Assembly: GCA_030374805.1 (NCBI GenBank)
Contig: JARGSG010000001.1
Span: 806,001-870,000, forward strand
Direction of reading: 5' to 3'
From: Gracilaria gracilis
Taxonomy: Eukaryota; Rhodophyta; Florideophyceae; Gracilariales; Gracilariaceae
Length of the DNA: 64,000 bases
The notes below the pieces were generated by a model that did no database searches, was not told the DNA's origin, and saw only the letters and a program-made list of their open reading frames with translations. The translations under genes and the position numbers were made by a program. Below are positions 1 to 9,532 of this stretch, piece after piece. Position 1 is the first letter of the stretch; each line of letters starts with the position of its first letter.

Positions 1-429
1 GATAGAAATAGCTCCTGAGATACCGCCACCGCCACCGCCGTCAACGCCACCGCCGTCAACGCCGCCGCCATGCGCGCCGCTGGCCCGGGCGCGCGCGGCG
101 TGGTGGCCCCCCCGTCCGTATACGGCCGCCACTTCGCCCCGGGTGCGGTGGCGCCGCTGCAAACGTTCGCGCGCGCCCGTCGCTGGCGCGCGCCGCCATG
201 CGGCCGGCCGCCCGCCCCGTGCGACAGCGCGCGCGCCGGCGTGCTCGCGCTCGCGCTCGGCGCCGCTTGCATGCGCTCGTCGCCGTTCGGCTGTCATCCG
301 TTGACCACGGCTCGTTAAAGTTGGCGCACGCCGTCGTGCGTCGCCCGCTCAGGTCCGTCCGTCGCTCGCCGCCTCCCCCCAGCCGCCTTGCTCTTCTCAA
401 GTCGCGTCGTGTCTACTGCGCGTTCCTTC
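1..429. other. GC-rich 5' flank of the first gene
   Basis: The stretch is strongly GC-rich and begins with short GCC/CCG-type repeats. Several overlapping frames are open on both strands, as expected from composition alone. None shows a recognisable domain, so no gene is called. It probably holds the promoter and leader of the gene starting at 430. Confidence 0.4.
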
Positions 430-1818
430 ATGGCTCGCGTGGCTGCGCTACGCTGTGCCGCGCTCGCGCTCGTGCTGCTGCTGTCTTTCGCCTGCGTGTT
501 CGCCAAGCCCGATGCATTGCACGCGCTGCAACATGTGCGCCGCGCGCAGGTTCGTCAGTCGTCGCCCGTGCTTGCGCCGCTTCAACCGCGTCATGTCGCA
601 AACATTGTCAGCAAGCTCCATTCCATTGTCACCGAGCTTGTCACAGAGTTTGACGACAGGATGAGCTTGGAGCCGACAGCGGAGCTAGACGACCAAGTCG
701 ACGTTTCATCGTCAGAAGAGCTGCCCGAAATCTCCCTCGAGCCAGAGAACGACCATGCACCCGCCTCCTCCGCACCCACCGCGTCTATAGCCCCATCGCT
801 CCTTCCGCTCAGCACCACCGTAACCTCTTCCCGGGGGAGAAGGTCATACTCTCCAATCATCCCGCCGAGCGATACAGTAGTGGCGAGTGCGGAAATGGAC
901 GACTTTGAGGAACACATCTCCCTTGAAGAGACCATCGCTGAACACCACCACGAACAACCTTCTGTTGCGCCTACAAACTTCTTTCCCTCAACTGTTACTA
1001 AAACCCCGCAACCGGTCGAGCAATCCCATAAACCGTCAGTTGCACCCCCACTTTCGCCTTCGTCTTTGCCTTCGTCTTTGCCTTCGTCTTCGCCGTCGCC
1101 TTCGTCTTCGCCGTCGCCTACACCTTCGCCGTCGCCTACACCTTCGCCGTCGCCTACACCTTCGCTGTCGCCTACACCTTCGCCGTCGCCGTCTCCAAAG
1201 GAGAAACCGATACGTACGTTGACCTTTGGATTCAAGGGCTACACCGACTCTATAGTGCTACTGTTGCCAGACTCTGGCGAGACCGCACAAGATATGGAAT
1301 CCTTCGTGCATCAGCTCCGAGAAGAGGGCTTCACTAGAACCAAGTTTATAGCTATACAACCAAAAGACATTTGGATTTCCAACAAGGGCAGCAAACAACC
1401 CGCATGGTTTGACGCATCGGATCCAACCTTGGGAGCTCCCCGCCAATCTCAAATTCTCCGTGCCACAGAGAACGTCATGAAGGTTGCGCGCGGTCGCCGC
1501 CCGACTATTATTGGCTTTGGCCAAGGCGGAGCAATAGCTTTGACAGCATACATGAGATACGGCGTGGACGGAGTCGTGAGCTCGTGTGGCGGCTTACCTT
1601 TGGTGGGAACATATCCCAAAGAAATGACTGACGACAGTAAGGACAGTATGGCTTTGGTCATAGGAGGAGATCACGTTGCTGGTGGAGTGGAGCGCATGCT
1701 AGATGCCCGCCGAGAGGTGGTGTTCCTTAGAACCAACCAGCCGAAGGAGAATGGTCGCTTTAAGGAAAATGTCATCGGCTACGTGGTTGGGGTCCTGAAT
1801 CGTGCGATTGCCACATAA
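430..1818 (+). CDS. secreted serine/proline-rich protein with inactive alpha/beta-hydrolase domain
   Basis: The 462-residue product starts with a clear signal peptide (basic MAR, then a run of Ala/Leu/Val ending near CVFAKP, about residue 24). An acidic Ser/Thr/Pro-rich region follows, then a Ser-Pro-Thr linker of tandem repeats (about residues 210-256). The C-terminal 200 residues resemble the acyl-protein thioesterase/carboxylesterase family. At the nucleophile elbow, where the family has GFSQGG, this protein reads GFGQGG (residues 362-367), so the serine is Gly364 (codon GGC). The usual GDxDP aspartate and late GxxH histidine segments are also not recognisable. Loss of catalysis is inferred from these absences; a binding or wall-associated role is possible. 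The frame is open slightly upstream, but only a TTG precedes, so the ATG at 430 is chosen. Confidence 0.75.
   Translation: MARVAALRCAALALVLLLSFACVFAKPDALHALQHVRRAQVRQSSPVLAPLQPRHVANIVSKLHSIVTELVTEFDDRMSLEPTAELDDQVDVSSSEELPEISLEPENDHAPASSAPTASIAPSLLPLSTTVTSSRGRRSYSPIIPPSDTVVASAEMDDFEEHISLEETIAEHHHEQPSVAPTNFFPSTVTKTPQPVEQSHKPSVAPPLSPSSLPSSLPSSSPSPSSSPSPTPSPSPTPSPSPTPSLSPTPSPSPSPKEKPIRTLTFGFKGYTDSIVLLLPDSGETAQDMESFVHQLREEGFTRTKFIAIQPKDIWISNKGSKQPAWFDASDPTLGAPRQSQILRATENVMKVARGRRPTIIGFGQGGAIALTAYMRYGVDGVVSSCGGLPLVGTYPKEMTDDSKDSMALVIGGDHVAGGVERMLDARREVVFLRTNQPKENGRFKENVIGYVVGVLNRAIAT
1087..1195 (+). repeat. 18-bp coding minisatellite (Ser-Pro-Thr linker)
   Basis: An 18-bp unit, ccttcgccgtcgcctaca, is repeated about four times with small changes, preceded by shorter tcttcg units. 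It encodes the SPTPSP linker of the hydrolase-like protein. Repeats of this kind commonly vary in number between strains. Confidence 0.8.
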
Positions 1819-2909
1819 TAGTTATGGCTTTACCTGTACAAAGTTGTGAATCTATCCCTTCTCCAAGAGTTTCGTAGGGCGAAGAAGTTTTTATAGGGCT
1901 CTAACTGAAACTAAACTTTGTGTGTTGTTTAGTGGTACCAAACTGTTCCATCCATCATCTTGTTTTGGTCGAGGAGATTTCTAGGATGACACATGAAGAC
2001 GGGAAGGGCTCGATTTACAACAAGGTGTTCTCGTTAAAAAGATTAACTGCATACATCATGTAGTAATGTTACTGTATCTATCTATGGTAACAGAAGCACT
2101 TCCCCTCTTAAATACTACTGTACTACGTTTTGCAGAATTAGAACACGGATGTTCTTCTACTAGAAAAATAGAAGCATCATCTGTCATGCAGGTGCTAAGG
2201 GCCGTTCTATCTATCATCAATTTGGCAATCTCTGTTCTATCGGATTGTTTCCACCCAAATTGACTAGCAATGCCACCATCAATTGCATATGGAATCCCTT
2301 TACTGTAGCGCAATATCTGTTGCAATTCCCTACACACGCGCTATCCACTCTGACTCCAATTCATCTATGTACCTATATGGTGTAGGTGATGAAGAACCGT
2401 ATTACTCTTTGACTTGGGTAGACCTTTAGCTCTGTTCAAAGGTACTTCGAAAGCGCATACCTAATTTGCCTTGGATTCGGGGAAGGTATCAATGTACTCA
2501 TTCTAGTGCGTACATTTTGAAGATTGATTTGAGAGAGAAAAAGATGCTTTTGTTCTGCTTTATCGCGCTCTGGATGGATTTGATTCCCAGATTCACGAAC
2601 AACTTGAAGTGTACTTAAAGCGGTTGAGGGATTGCAATCTATTCCAATCCCATTGCCGAAAATGCACCCCTGGAAGCATGGTCAACAACACAAGAAAGGG
2701 GACATAAACTGTAGGACGTAAAGACAATGTGGTACAAAGTGGTCTCCCTGAAGAGAGAGAACCACCTCCCAACCCCCCACAAAGAATACGGTTGCATTTC
2801 TTAGGTCCATATTTCTTTCAAGGCCTTTTGGCAACTGCGAAGGTGGTTAAGTTTCAAAGCCTCGGCTAGAACACGTGGGATGAGCTTTCGTAGAAATACT
2901 GTTTCTCTC
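1819..2909. other. intergenic, no supported gene
   Basis: About 1.1 kb between the convergent hydrolase-like and methyltransferase genes. It is AT-richer than the left flank. Short open stretches occur on both strands (for example 2056-2337 minus), but none has a domain I recognise. It may contain degraded repeat sequence. Confidence 0.4.
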
Positions 2910-3856
2910 CTAATTCTTCTTGATAGCTCTGGCCCAATGGTAAATGAACGTCTTATATGTTGTGAAGTTGTCGGGATGAGTCCATTCTATTCCCGTTTTA
3001 ATGACTTTGCTGATGTGGGGATCAACACTTGTGACATGTAAGCCAGCAGTCTGCAGAAGATTGAAAAGTAACTGCCGATTCCAAGTGTAAAGATGTTGAT
3101 CTATATTATCCTTTTTCACACTGCCAGCATATTGTACACCTTCGTTCTTTATGCCAATTATCTGCGGAATTATTGCGCAACAAAGGGAAACATGGTGAGA
3201 ATTTGCTCGAAAGAAGAATCGAGAGAGCTTCTGTGAGGAATTGCAGAGAAGTAACTTACCACTCGACCTCCTTTGCGAAGTTTTCTTGTCATCTCACGGA
3301 GCTCGGTAAGGGGACACTCAAAATGCTCGATTGCACTTGTCGAAAAGAAGATGTCCACAGTGTGGTCAGGAACATCTTCGGGATAGGTAAACGTCTCAAT
3401 CTGCTCCGGATAATTGGAGTGGATAGAAGCCCTTGCAACTGGGTTAATCTCAACAGCAATACGACGAGAAACATTCAGCGTTGCCAAAATATGACCACCA
3501 CCAGCGCCAAGATCAGCGACTGTGTCAGTTGGTTTTGTCTCAAAGAACTCGTTCCAATTACGTGAGGCAGCCTTTTCCCGACCAAGGCGGGTCTGCCATT
3601 GGAAGTAATGATTATCATAATGATCAGTTACCTCACTAGCAGCTTCGTTCAGAGATTGTCGACATCCTGGACCGCAACAGTGTGTTACTGAGTTTTGTCG
3701 ATTTCCCTGGGATACAGCGACTGACGGGGGATATAATCCCAAACATAGAGAAAGAAACCCATTGACCAGGAGGGAAACCAGGAGGAGAAAAGTGATCAGA
3801 CGGAATTCTCGCAGATTTCCGAAAGTGGTTGATAATCTCTTGGGTAGGTACGGCAT
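2910..3856 (-). CDS. membrane-anchored SAM-dependent methyltransferase (two exons)
   Basis: Exon 1 spans 3856-3260 and exon 2 spans 3161-2910, giving about 282 residues. An N-terminal hydrophobic segment near residues 18-42 (LITFLLLVSLLVNGFLSLCL) suggests a type II membrane anchor. The catalytic part is a class I methyltransferase of the type 11 kind: motif I is VADLGAGGGHI, then AVEINP, then the STSAIEHFECP segment and LRKGGRV. Exon 2 continues with the family-typical INQHLYTW-like segment, here IDQHLYTWNRQLLFNLLQTA. The joint is in phase 0, and without splicing the frame stops before this conserved segment. The substrate is unknown; the anchor would fit an ER/Golgi or plastid-envelope enzyme. 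The start is the ATG at 3856. Confidence 0.75.
3162..3259 (-). other. 98-nt GT-AG spliceosomal intron
   Basis: Reading the minus strand, a consensus GTAAGT donor directly follows the codon for the Val of KGGRV, and a CCGCAG acceptor precedes IIGIKN. Removing it joins the two halves of the methyltransferase in phase 0. It is the only intron clearly required in this window. Confidence 0.75.
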
Positions 3857-5081
3857 CCTAAAGCCCAGTTCTCGTCTCGATAGGGTGGGATGGCGCGAAC
3901 TGCCGACTGTTTTAAGTGTATAAGATTATGAGGGTTTGCTAGGATGGAATACAGCGAGAAACTGTAGGAGGAACGATTAGGAAGGTGAAGTTGTAGGAAG
4001 GTGAAGTTGTAGGAAGGTGAAGTATTTGACGGCGCCGCCTCTGAGGCGGGAAAACGAGTAACGCTACCCTTCTAAAGCATCCTGACAGCTGAGATCCAAA
4101 AATCTGGTGTTCGTTATTCCCGATTCGCTTTGGATCCAACAAGCTGAGCCTGGTCCTCAGTCCTGCTTGGCAAAGGGCCCTGTGGGGGCAGGACAACAAA
4201 CTGTATCTATGAGGACTGGCCGTTGTTTGAAGCTTAGATAATTACCGTTGTCAAGGTCCCTTTGGGTCCCTTTGGGTTCCCTTCCGTTCCCAATTCCAGA
4301 AACGTCATGCATTACAGTATGATACGGTCCCAAGCCAAGCAGTTTAGCAGCTGAAATTCAGAATTTCAGCTGCTTCTGAGGTCATGGAATTTGAAACGCA
4401 CTGGTACTTTTTCTTTCCGTTTCGCACGCTCATTGTATTTTTTTGCACAGTTTACAAAAAAAAAGACTCTCATAGGGAAATGGACCTGTCTGATCAGATA
4501 TACCTTCGTATGTAGGCTTTTGAAGGCTTCAACTTGAAGCCCCTCGGTTTCAATGGCATGACCGGTAAAGGTAATCCTCTTCATCAGGAACATCAGTATC
4601 ATCATGTAACGAATCGTTTTGATTGGTACGTGTACCGTTTACCGAATTGTATAATACAATATCTACCTTCAAGCAATTCTTAATGGATGCGAAGAGAAAC
4701 AAGATCTCTGAACCCGAAGCCCCAACTGCCTTTGCTACCGCTAGAACGGTAAAACGCTACCTTACCCCTGTACATACATCAGCTGAACTCCCTTCAGTGA
4801 GCGACGTTACAACCATGAGTAAATGGCAAGCCGGCCATACATCATCTCTTGTTCGACCAGTGTATATGGGGCACTGCTACTTTCGCATCTTGCGGGGAAA
4901 ACCATATAGGAAAGCCACTCGGCTTTTCACGAAGAATTCCTATCCACCTGGATTATGCTTGAGTCACGAGCCTTCCTGCAGCACAAAAAAGGAACAGCTC
5001 CCTCCTGGAAAGTCCTGACATTTAACGATACTTGTGTGCTACTCGACAGTAAGCGATATTTCGATCTCTGCCAAAAACGAT
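3857..5081. other. intergenic with short repeats and a palindrome
   Basis: About 1.2 kb separates the methyltransferase start from the copper ATPase stop. It holds 2.6 copies of a 16-bp unit (ggaaggtgaagttgta, about 3980-4022), three copies of a 10-bp gtccctttgg-like unit (about 4255-4282), and the palindrome at 4346-4374. The open frame at 4623-5018 starts only with TTG and shows no domain, so it is not called. Confidence 0.4.
4346..4374. repeat. 29-bp near-perfect palindrome
   Basis: Two 14-nt arms (agcagctgaaattc and its exact reverse complement) flank one central base. The cluster contains two CAGCTG E-box-like hexamers. Confidence 0.8.
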
Positions 5082-8000
5082 CTACACTCTTGAGCTGAGA
5101 AACGGGGAGTCTACGTCATGCTCGCCATCAAACGAAGCGCTGTCTTCCTCCAGAACAAAGGTCTGAGACGAAGCAGGCATCATCTCAATGCCACGCCCAC
5201 CGATGGTCTCGTCCCCAACAACGGGCGCTTTGTACCACCGCAGTGCCAATGAACTCAACACAACACATGTGCTGGATAAAGCCATTGCCCCGCTTGCCAC
5301 AAAAGGTGGTACTCGTACCCGAAATACTGGATACAATGCACCAGCTGCCAAGGGAATCCCAACTATGTTGTAACCGACAGCCCAACAGAAGTTCAGTCTA
5401 ACCCTTCGGAACGCATGTCGTGCCAGATCTAATGCGTTCACAACCCCTCGAAGATCGCTTCGCACCAACACCACAGCCGCAGATTCCGCTGCCACGGGCG
5501 CACCGGCACCGATAGCAATGCCAACTGATGCTGCTGCAAGTGCTGGAGCATCATTGATACCGTCGCCAACAAAGCATGCTGGCTCTTTGTCTTTAACAAC
5601 TGCCACTTTTGTCCATGGCATAGCTCGAGCATGAACTGAATCCAATGGGATTCCGCTGTTAAGTGCCACGGCACGGGCAGTTTCTTCAGAGTCTCCAGTA
5701 ACAACGCTTGTGGAGATGCCCATCTTCTGAATCGCTGTGACAACATCGCGAGCTTCAGGACGTATTATGTCTTCCAATCCAAACACGCAAATTAGCTTGT
5801 CATTCACAACAGCCACAACTATTGTCAGTCCGTCTTGCTGTTCCATGCGCTGCATACTCCTTAGCTCCCCCTCTGTCAGAAGCTGTTTCTCGTCCAAGCC
5901 ACCGAATGCGAATTGTCTTGAGCCAATTCGCACCGAATACTCACCTTTGTTGATTGTGGCTTTCATTCCCTGACCGGGAACTTCTTTGATATCGGAAAGC
6001 TTGTACGCATTATGGTTTTGAGCGTGAACAGCCACTTCCCCTTGGCTGTTTCTGATATACCTTGTGATGGCAGAGGCTAGTGGATGGTGAGATTCTGATT
6101 CCACCAGGTAGATGATATCCGAAAGAACGACTGATGCCTGTTCTGTCGTTGCGCTACCTCGCTCTCCGACGAACACTGCCGCAACTTCAGGTTTGCCCAA
6201 GGTCAATGTACCGGTTTTGTCAAATATGATGTGCTTCACATTGTTCGCGGCCTCGATCGCAGCACCACCGCCTTTGAACAACACACCAAATTTGGCACCC
6301 ATCTCCGATGCGACCATGACAGCCGTCGGTGTGGCAAGCCCAAGGGCACACGGACAAGCAATGACAAGTGTCTCTAAAGCAAACAATGCCGCAAACAGCA
6401 ACTTGCCCTCATCAGCGTACCATTCTTGTGGAATCCACTCCAACGTAGCCGCTGTGTACCATGAGCAAAACACAAGAAGCGCAATGAGAATGACAACAGG
6501 TACAAAGACACTAGAGACGTTGTCCGCAAATGCCTCCACTGGAGCGCGGGAAGTTTGCGCGTCATTCACAAGTCTGACAATTTGTGACAACACCGCATCA
6601 GCACCAACGGCAGACGTTCGAACAAGAAGTGAACCGCCTCCATTCACAGTACCGCCGTACAGAGAATGCCCTTTGCTCTTGGGAACTGGTCGGCTCTCTC
6701 CAGTCAACATTGACTCATCAACAGCGGATACCCCTTCTAGCACTTCTCCGTCCACGGGCACTCGATCACCCGGGATCAGTTTCACGACATCACCGACGTT
6801 GAGAGCCTTCACTGGAACTTCAGTGTGACACGTCACTCCATCCACTTCATCGAAGAGGACTGCACTTTCCGGAGCCAGGGCAGAGAGGGCTGCAACACCT
6901 GCAGCTGCTCGGCGTTTTGCAGACGCTTCCAACCATTTACCGATGAGCACCATAGTGATGATCATAACGGATACCTTGAACATCACCGCATGACCAAGAG
7001 CCATGTCACCTGCTCGAGGACCGCCAAGGAACATAACGAGAAAGCTTGAAAAGTAAACAATCGATGTTGACATTGCCACGAGAACATCCATCGTTGCCCG
7101 GCCCTTGCGGATAGCGTAGTAACTGGATCTATAAAAGCCAGATCCACATCCAAACTGCACAGGAGTTGCTAACACAAAGTGAGCGCGTTCCATGAATTTC
7201 GTACTCACCACAGATGTGTGTGAATGCAAGAAACTTATTGTAATAACTGGGATAAAGAACGCCAGCGCCCATAGAAAACGCCTTCTCCACATTCGCGCCT
7301 CTTCATTGATCACATCCGTGGGGCTGAACTGATCTGCTGACCTCAAGGACTCTTTTTCAGCGTTTGCCGATTGTTTCACGACCAGTTTTCCAAACGTTCC
7401 ATCATGCTCTAGTAAACGCAGAACGGTGGCCTTAGAGAAACCGGGGGAAAGGGTGATAGAAACGTCTGCGTCATCAATTTCGATGTGCTCAACACTATCC
7501 TGGAATCGAAGCGCCTTCACGGCATTGTACGCTTGTCTGCCAGTTTGAAATATAACGCGAAACTGGACGTCAGTGTTTGATGAATCCTTCCTTCGATTAG
7601 GGTCGATTACATCAAGCACAGCACTTGTGTACCCTGAAGATGATACAGTCTCCGCAAGATTCTGGGATGAAGTGATAGAAGAGTCATGTTCAACAGTAGC
7701 ACGTCCAGCAAGAAGGTTGACTCGTGCAGCCGAAACGCCCTCGAGATTAGAAAGTACTCCTTCGACCACGCCCACACAACTAGAACAGGTCATACCACTT
7801 ACACGCAGATGGGTTGTGGTGCTGGCAGCATGCTTTGGGGAGTCATCTGTGGAAGGCGATACGATTTTGTCCAAATCTTTCTGTTCAGAAATAAGATGCT
7901 GTGCGGAACGAGGCTGCAAGCTGATACTGCTTTGGGTGGAGAAGGTATCGTTCACTATCTCTTTGTTCTGTTGAGGTTGGTCGTCAACGCCGCTTGATGA

Positions 8001-8648
8001 AACAAGTGTAGCAGATTTTCCCGCGTCTTTGACAGCGGTAATCAGATACTGCGGATTTGACTTGTACAAAAGGGTTGCTAAACCACTGTCGAGATCGACG
8101 TGTACATTCTCCGTGCCGTCGACAGCTTTCAAAGCATTGGAAATCGTACGCACGCATCCCATACATGTCATTCCGTCAATCTTAAGAGTAACAGCACGAG
8201 CTTTTTGTTGCTCTGATATGAAAGTAGCGTGTTTTCCAGTTTGTTGCACGGTGGAAACCACTTGCTCAACATCGCCGCTGAAAAGAAGCGAAGCAGTGGC
8301 GCTCTCTAGCTGGACGTTGACTTGAGACGCAGATGGCAGAGCAGATAAGGCAGACGATATCTTCTTGACGCAGTTGATGCATGTCATACCATCGATTTTG
8401 AAAGTGAGATAACGCAGAGATTTGGCGGGTTCTTCTTTTGAGATGAGGTGAGATTTCTTTCCGACTTGCTCTGTTGCTTGCAGCAAAAGCTGAGGGTCTC
8501 CATCGAACGACAAAGTAGTCATGCCTGTGGTGAGATTTACGGCAACGTTTTGAACAGACGGAACGGCCTCCAGAGCGTCGGTAACGAGGTTCACACAGCT
8601 GACGCAGAACAAATCCTCAACCCGCAGAGAGACGGTAGTCGACGCCAT
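5082..8648 (-). CDS. copper-transporting P1B-type ATPase with four CxxC metal-binding domains
   Basis: The 1188-residue protein pumps Cu(I) across membranes using ATP (ATP7/RAN1/CopA family). Four heavy-metal-associated domains carry CxxC pairs at about C15/C18 (in FCVSC), C90/C93, C162/C165 and C288/C291; a fifth HMA-like stretch at about 358-425 has no CxxC. The core is complete: TGES (649-652), the intramembrane CPC (765-767), DKTGT with phosphorylated Asp810, the HP pair at 855-856 within SESHHPLA, and GDGINDAP (1028-1035). YN in the seventh membrane helix and the late SS serve Cu(I) coordination in this class. No plastid transit peptide is seen, which favours a Golgi/endomembrane copper pump over a plastid PAA-type enzyme (inference). 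The two-domain chaperone gene lies just upstream on the same strand. Confidence 0.95.
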   Translation of the reverse strand: MASTTVSLRVEDLFCVSCVNLVTDALEAVPSVQNVAVNLTTGMTTLSFDGDPQLLLQATEQVGKKSHLISKEEPAKSLRYLTFKIDGMTCINCVKKISSALSALPSASQVNVQLESATASLLFSGDVEQVVSTVQQTGKHATFISEQQKARAVTLKIDGMTCMGCVRTISNALKAVDGTENVHVDLDSGLATLLYKSNPQYLITAVKDAGKSATLVSSSGVDDQPQQNKEIVNDTFSTQSSISLQPRSAQHLISEQKDLDKIVSPSTDDSPKHAASTTTHLRVSGMTCSSCVGVVEGVLSNLEGVSAARVNLLAGRATVEHDSSITSSQNLAETVSSSGYTSAVLDVIDPNRRKDSSNTDVQFRVIFQTGRQAYNAVKALRFQDSVEHIEIDDADVSITLSPGFSKATVLRLLEHDGTFGKLVVKQSANAEKESLRSADQFSPTDVINEEARMWRRRFLWALAFFIPVITISFLHSHTSVVSTKFMERAHFVLATPVQFGCGSGFYRSSYYAIRKGRATMDVLVAMSTSIVYFSSFLVMFLGGPRAGDMALGHAVMFKVSVMIITMVLIGKWLEASAKRRAAAGVAALSALAPESAVLFDEVDGVTCHTEVPVKALNVGDVVKLIPGDRVPVDGEVLEGVSAVDESMLTGESRPVPKSKGHSLYGGTVNGGGSLLVRTSAVGADAVLSQIVRLVNDAQTSRAPVEAFADNVSSVFVPVVILIALLVFCSWYTAATLEWIPQEWYADEGKLLFAALFALETLVIACPCALGLATPTAVMVASEMGAKFGVLFKGGGAAIEAANNVKHIIFDKTGTLTLGKPEVAAVFVGERGSATTEQASVVLSDIIYLVESESHHPLASAITRYIRNSQGEVAVHAQNHNAYKLSDIKEVPGQGMKATINKGEYSVRIGSRQFAFGGLDEKQLLTEGELRSMQRMEQQDGLTIVVAVVNDKLICVFGLEDIIRPEARDVVTAIQKMGISTSVVTGDSEETARAVALNSGIPLDSVHARAMPWTKVAVVKDKEPACFVGDGINDAPALAAASVGIAIGAGAPVAAESAAVVLVRSDLRGVVNALDLARHAFRRVRLNFCWAVGYNIVGIPLAAGALYPVFRVRVPPFVASGAMALSSTCVVLSSLALRWYKAPVVGDETIGGRGIEMMPASSQTFVLEEDSASFDGEHDVDSPFLSSRV

Positions 8649-9037
8649 GGCAAGTCAGGAGCAAACAAGAATGCGACTCGTCGGTGAGGCAGAAGCCGAC
8701 CAAAGCGCCGCTCTGCACGCCGCACGAGCGCCATTTACATCTGTAGTGTAGTAGAAATGAAAGCGGAGCTAACAACGAGGCATAGCTTCCGGGGCAGCGT
8801 GCATGGCGATTGCATTCGCCGGAGAGGACGAAATGCAAAGGGCCACGCGGCCACCGCGTCGATGGCGACCCGAGTCGAAGCCAAATGCCGTGCTCGACAG
8901 CCGGCGTATCGCCCATGGCGCGCCGCATGCCACGTAGCTAGCGGAACGATACGTGGCGAGCGCGCAATGGCTCCGCGTGTGCGCCTTGCGAGAACATCCA
9001 ATCGATGGGCGGCATGTGGCACACGGCACTCATGACG
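8649..9037. other. intergenic between copper chaperone and copper ATPase
   Basis: This 389-bp GC-rich gap must contain the 3' end of the chaperone transcript and the promoter and leader of the ATPase. Overlapping frames on both strands are open because of composition. No coding signal is supported. Confidence 0.5.
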
Positions 9038-9532
9038 TCAGTTGTTGTTGCAGCAATCATTGGCTGTAACCATGACATCCCCCTCGCCGTGCCCACACCC
9101 AAGTTTAGAGACTCGTTCGCTATCTCCCTTTGTGTCGCCCACCGCCGCCTCTCCTTCGTCGTCGTTGTCGTCTTCGAAGGTGACGGTGGCTATTCCGCTC
9201 TGTAGATCCACCTTCACTTCGCGAACGCCCTCCAGATTCTTTAAATGCTTTGAAACCTTTTCCACGCATCCCATGCAAGACATTCCTTTCAGCTCAAAGC
9301 TCATCTGCGTCACGCTTCGTCCCGTTTCAATTACCGTCGCTTCCTTTCCAACTTCTGATACAGCTTCTATCAGCTTTTGTACATCGCCCTTGAACTTCAT
9401 GATTGCTTTCCCGCTTTCAAGATCCACATTGACATCGCTTGTGTTCTCCACTTTCTCAAGCGCCGTCTTCACCGTGTCAACACAGCCCATGCAAGACAGA
9501 CCTTCTATACGCAGAGAAACCATTTCGCACAT
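9038..9532 (-). CDS. two-domain Atx1-like copper chaperone
   Basis: The 164-residue protein has two heavy-metal-associated domains, each with an SCMGC metal site (C14/C17 and C86/C89). A charged tail follows, ending in a Cys/Asn-rich GHGEGD...NDCCNNN stretch. Classic Atx1 chaperones have one such domain, so this is a tandem version. Its domains resemble HMA2 and HMA3 of the neighbouring ATPase, including the VGKEAT versus TGKHAT/AGKSAT segment, which suggests origin by duplication from the pump. The likely role is handing Cu(I) to that ATPase (inference from family and neighbourhood). The start is the ATG at 9532, with a second possible ATG at 9523. There is no signal peptide, so it should be cytosolic. 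Confidence 0.85.
   Translation of the reverse strand: MCEMVSLRIEGLSCMGCVDTVKTALEKVENTSDVNVDLESGKAIMKFKGDVQKLIEAVSEVGKEATVIETGRSVTQMSFELKGMSCMGCVEKVSKHLKNLEGVREVKVDLQSGIATVTFEDDNDDEGEAAVGDTKGDSERVSKLGCGHGEGDVMVTANDCCNNN

Noticed and set aside
591..1235. 214-codon minus-strand frame
   Set aside because: It mirrors the Ser-Pro repeat of the hydrolase-like gene and has no domain.
2056..2640. Possible copia-type retroelement remnant (LQQILRYSKGIP on minus, DAFVLLYRALDGFD on plus)
   Set aside because: The fragments are on opposite strands, short, and lack any diagnostic motif.
4623..5018. 131-codon plus-strand frame
   Set aside because: It begins only with TTG, has no recognisable domain and lies in repeat-bearing intergenic DNA.
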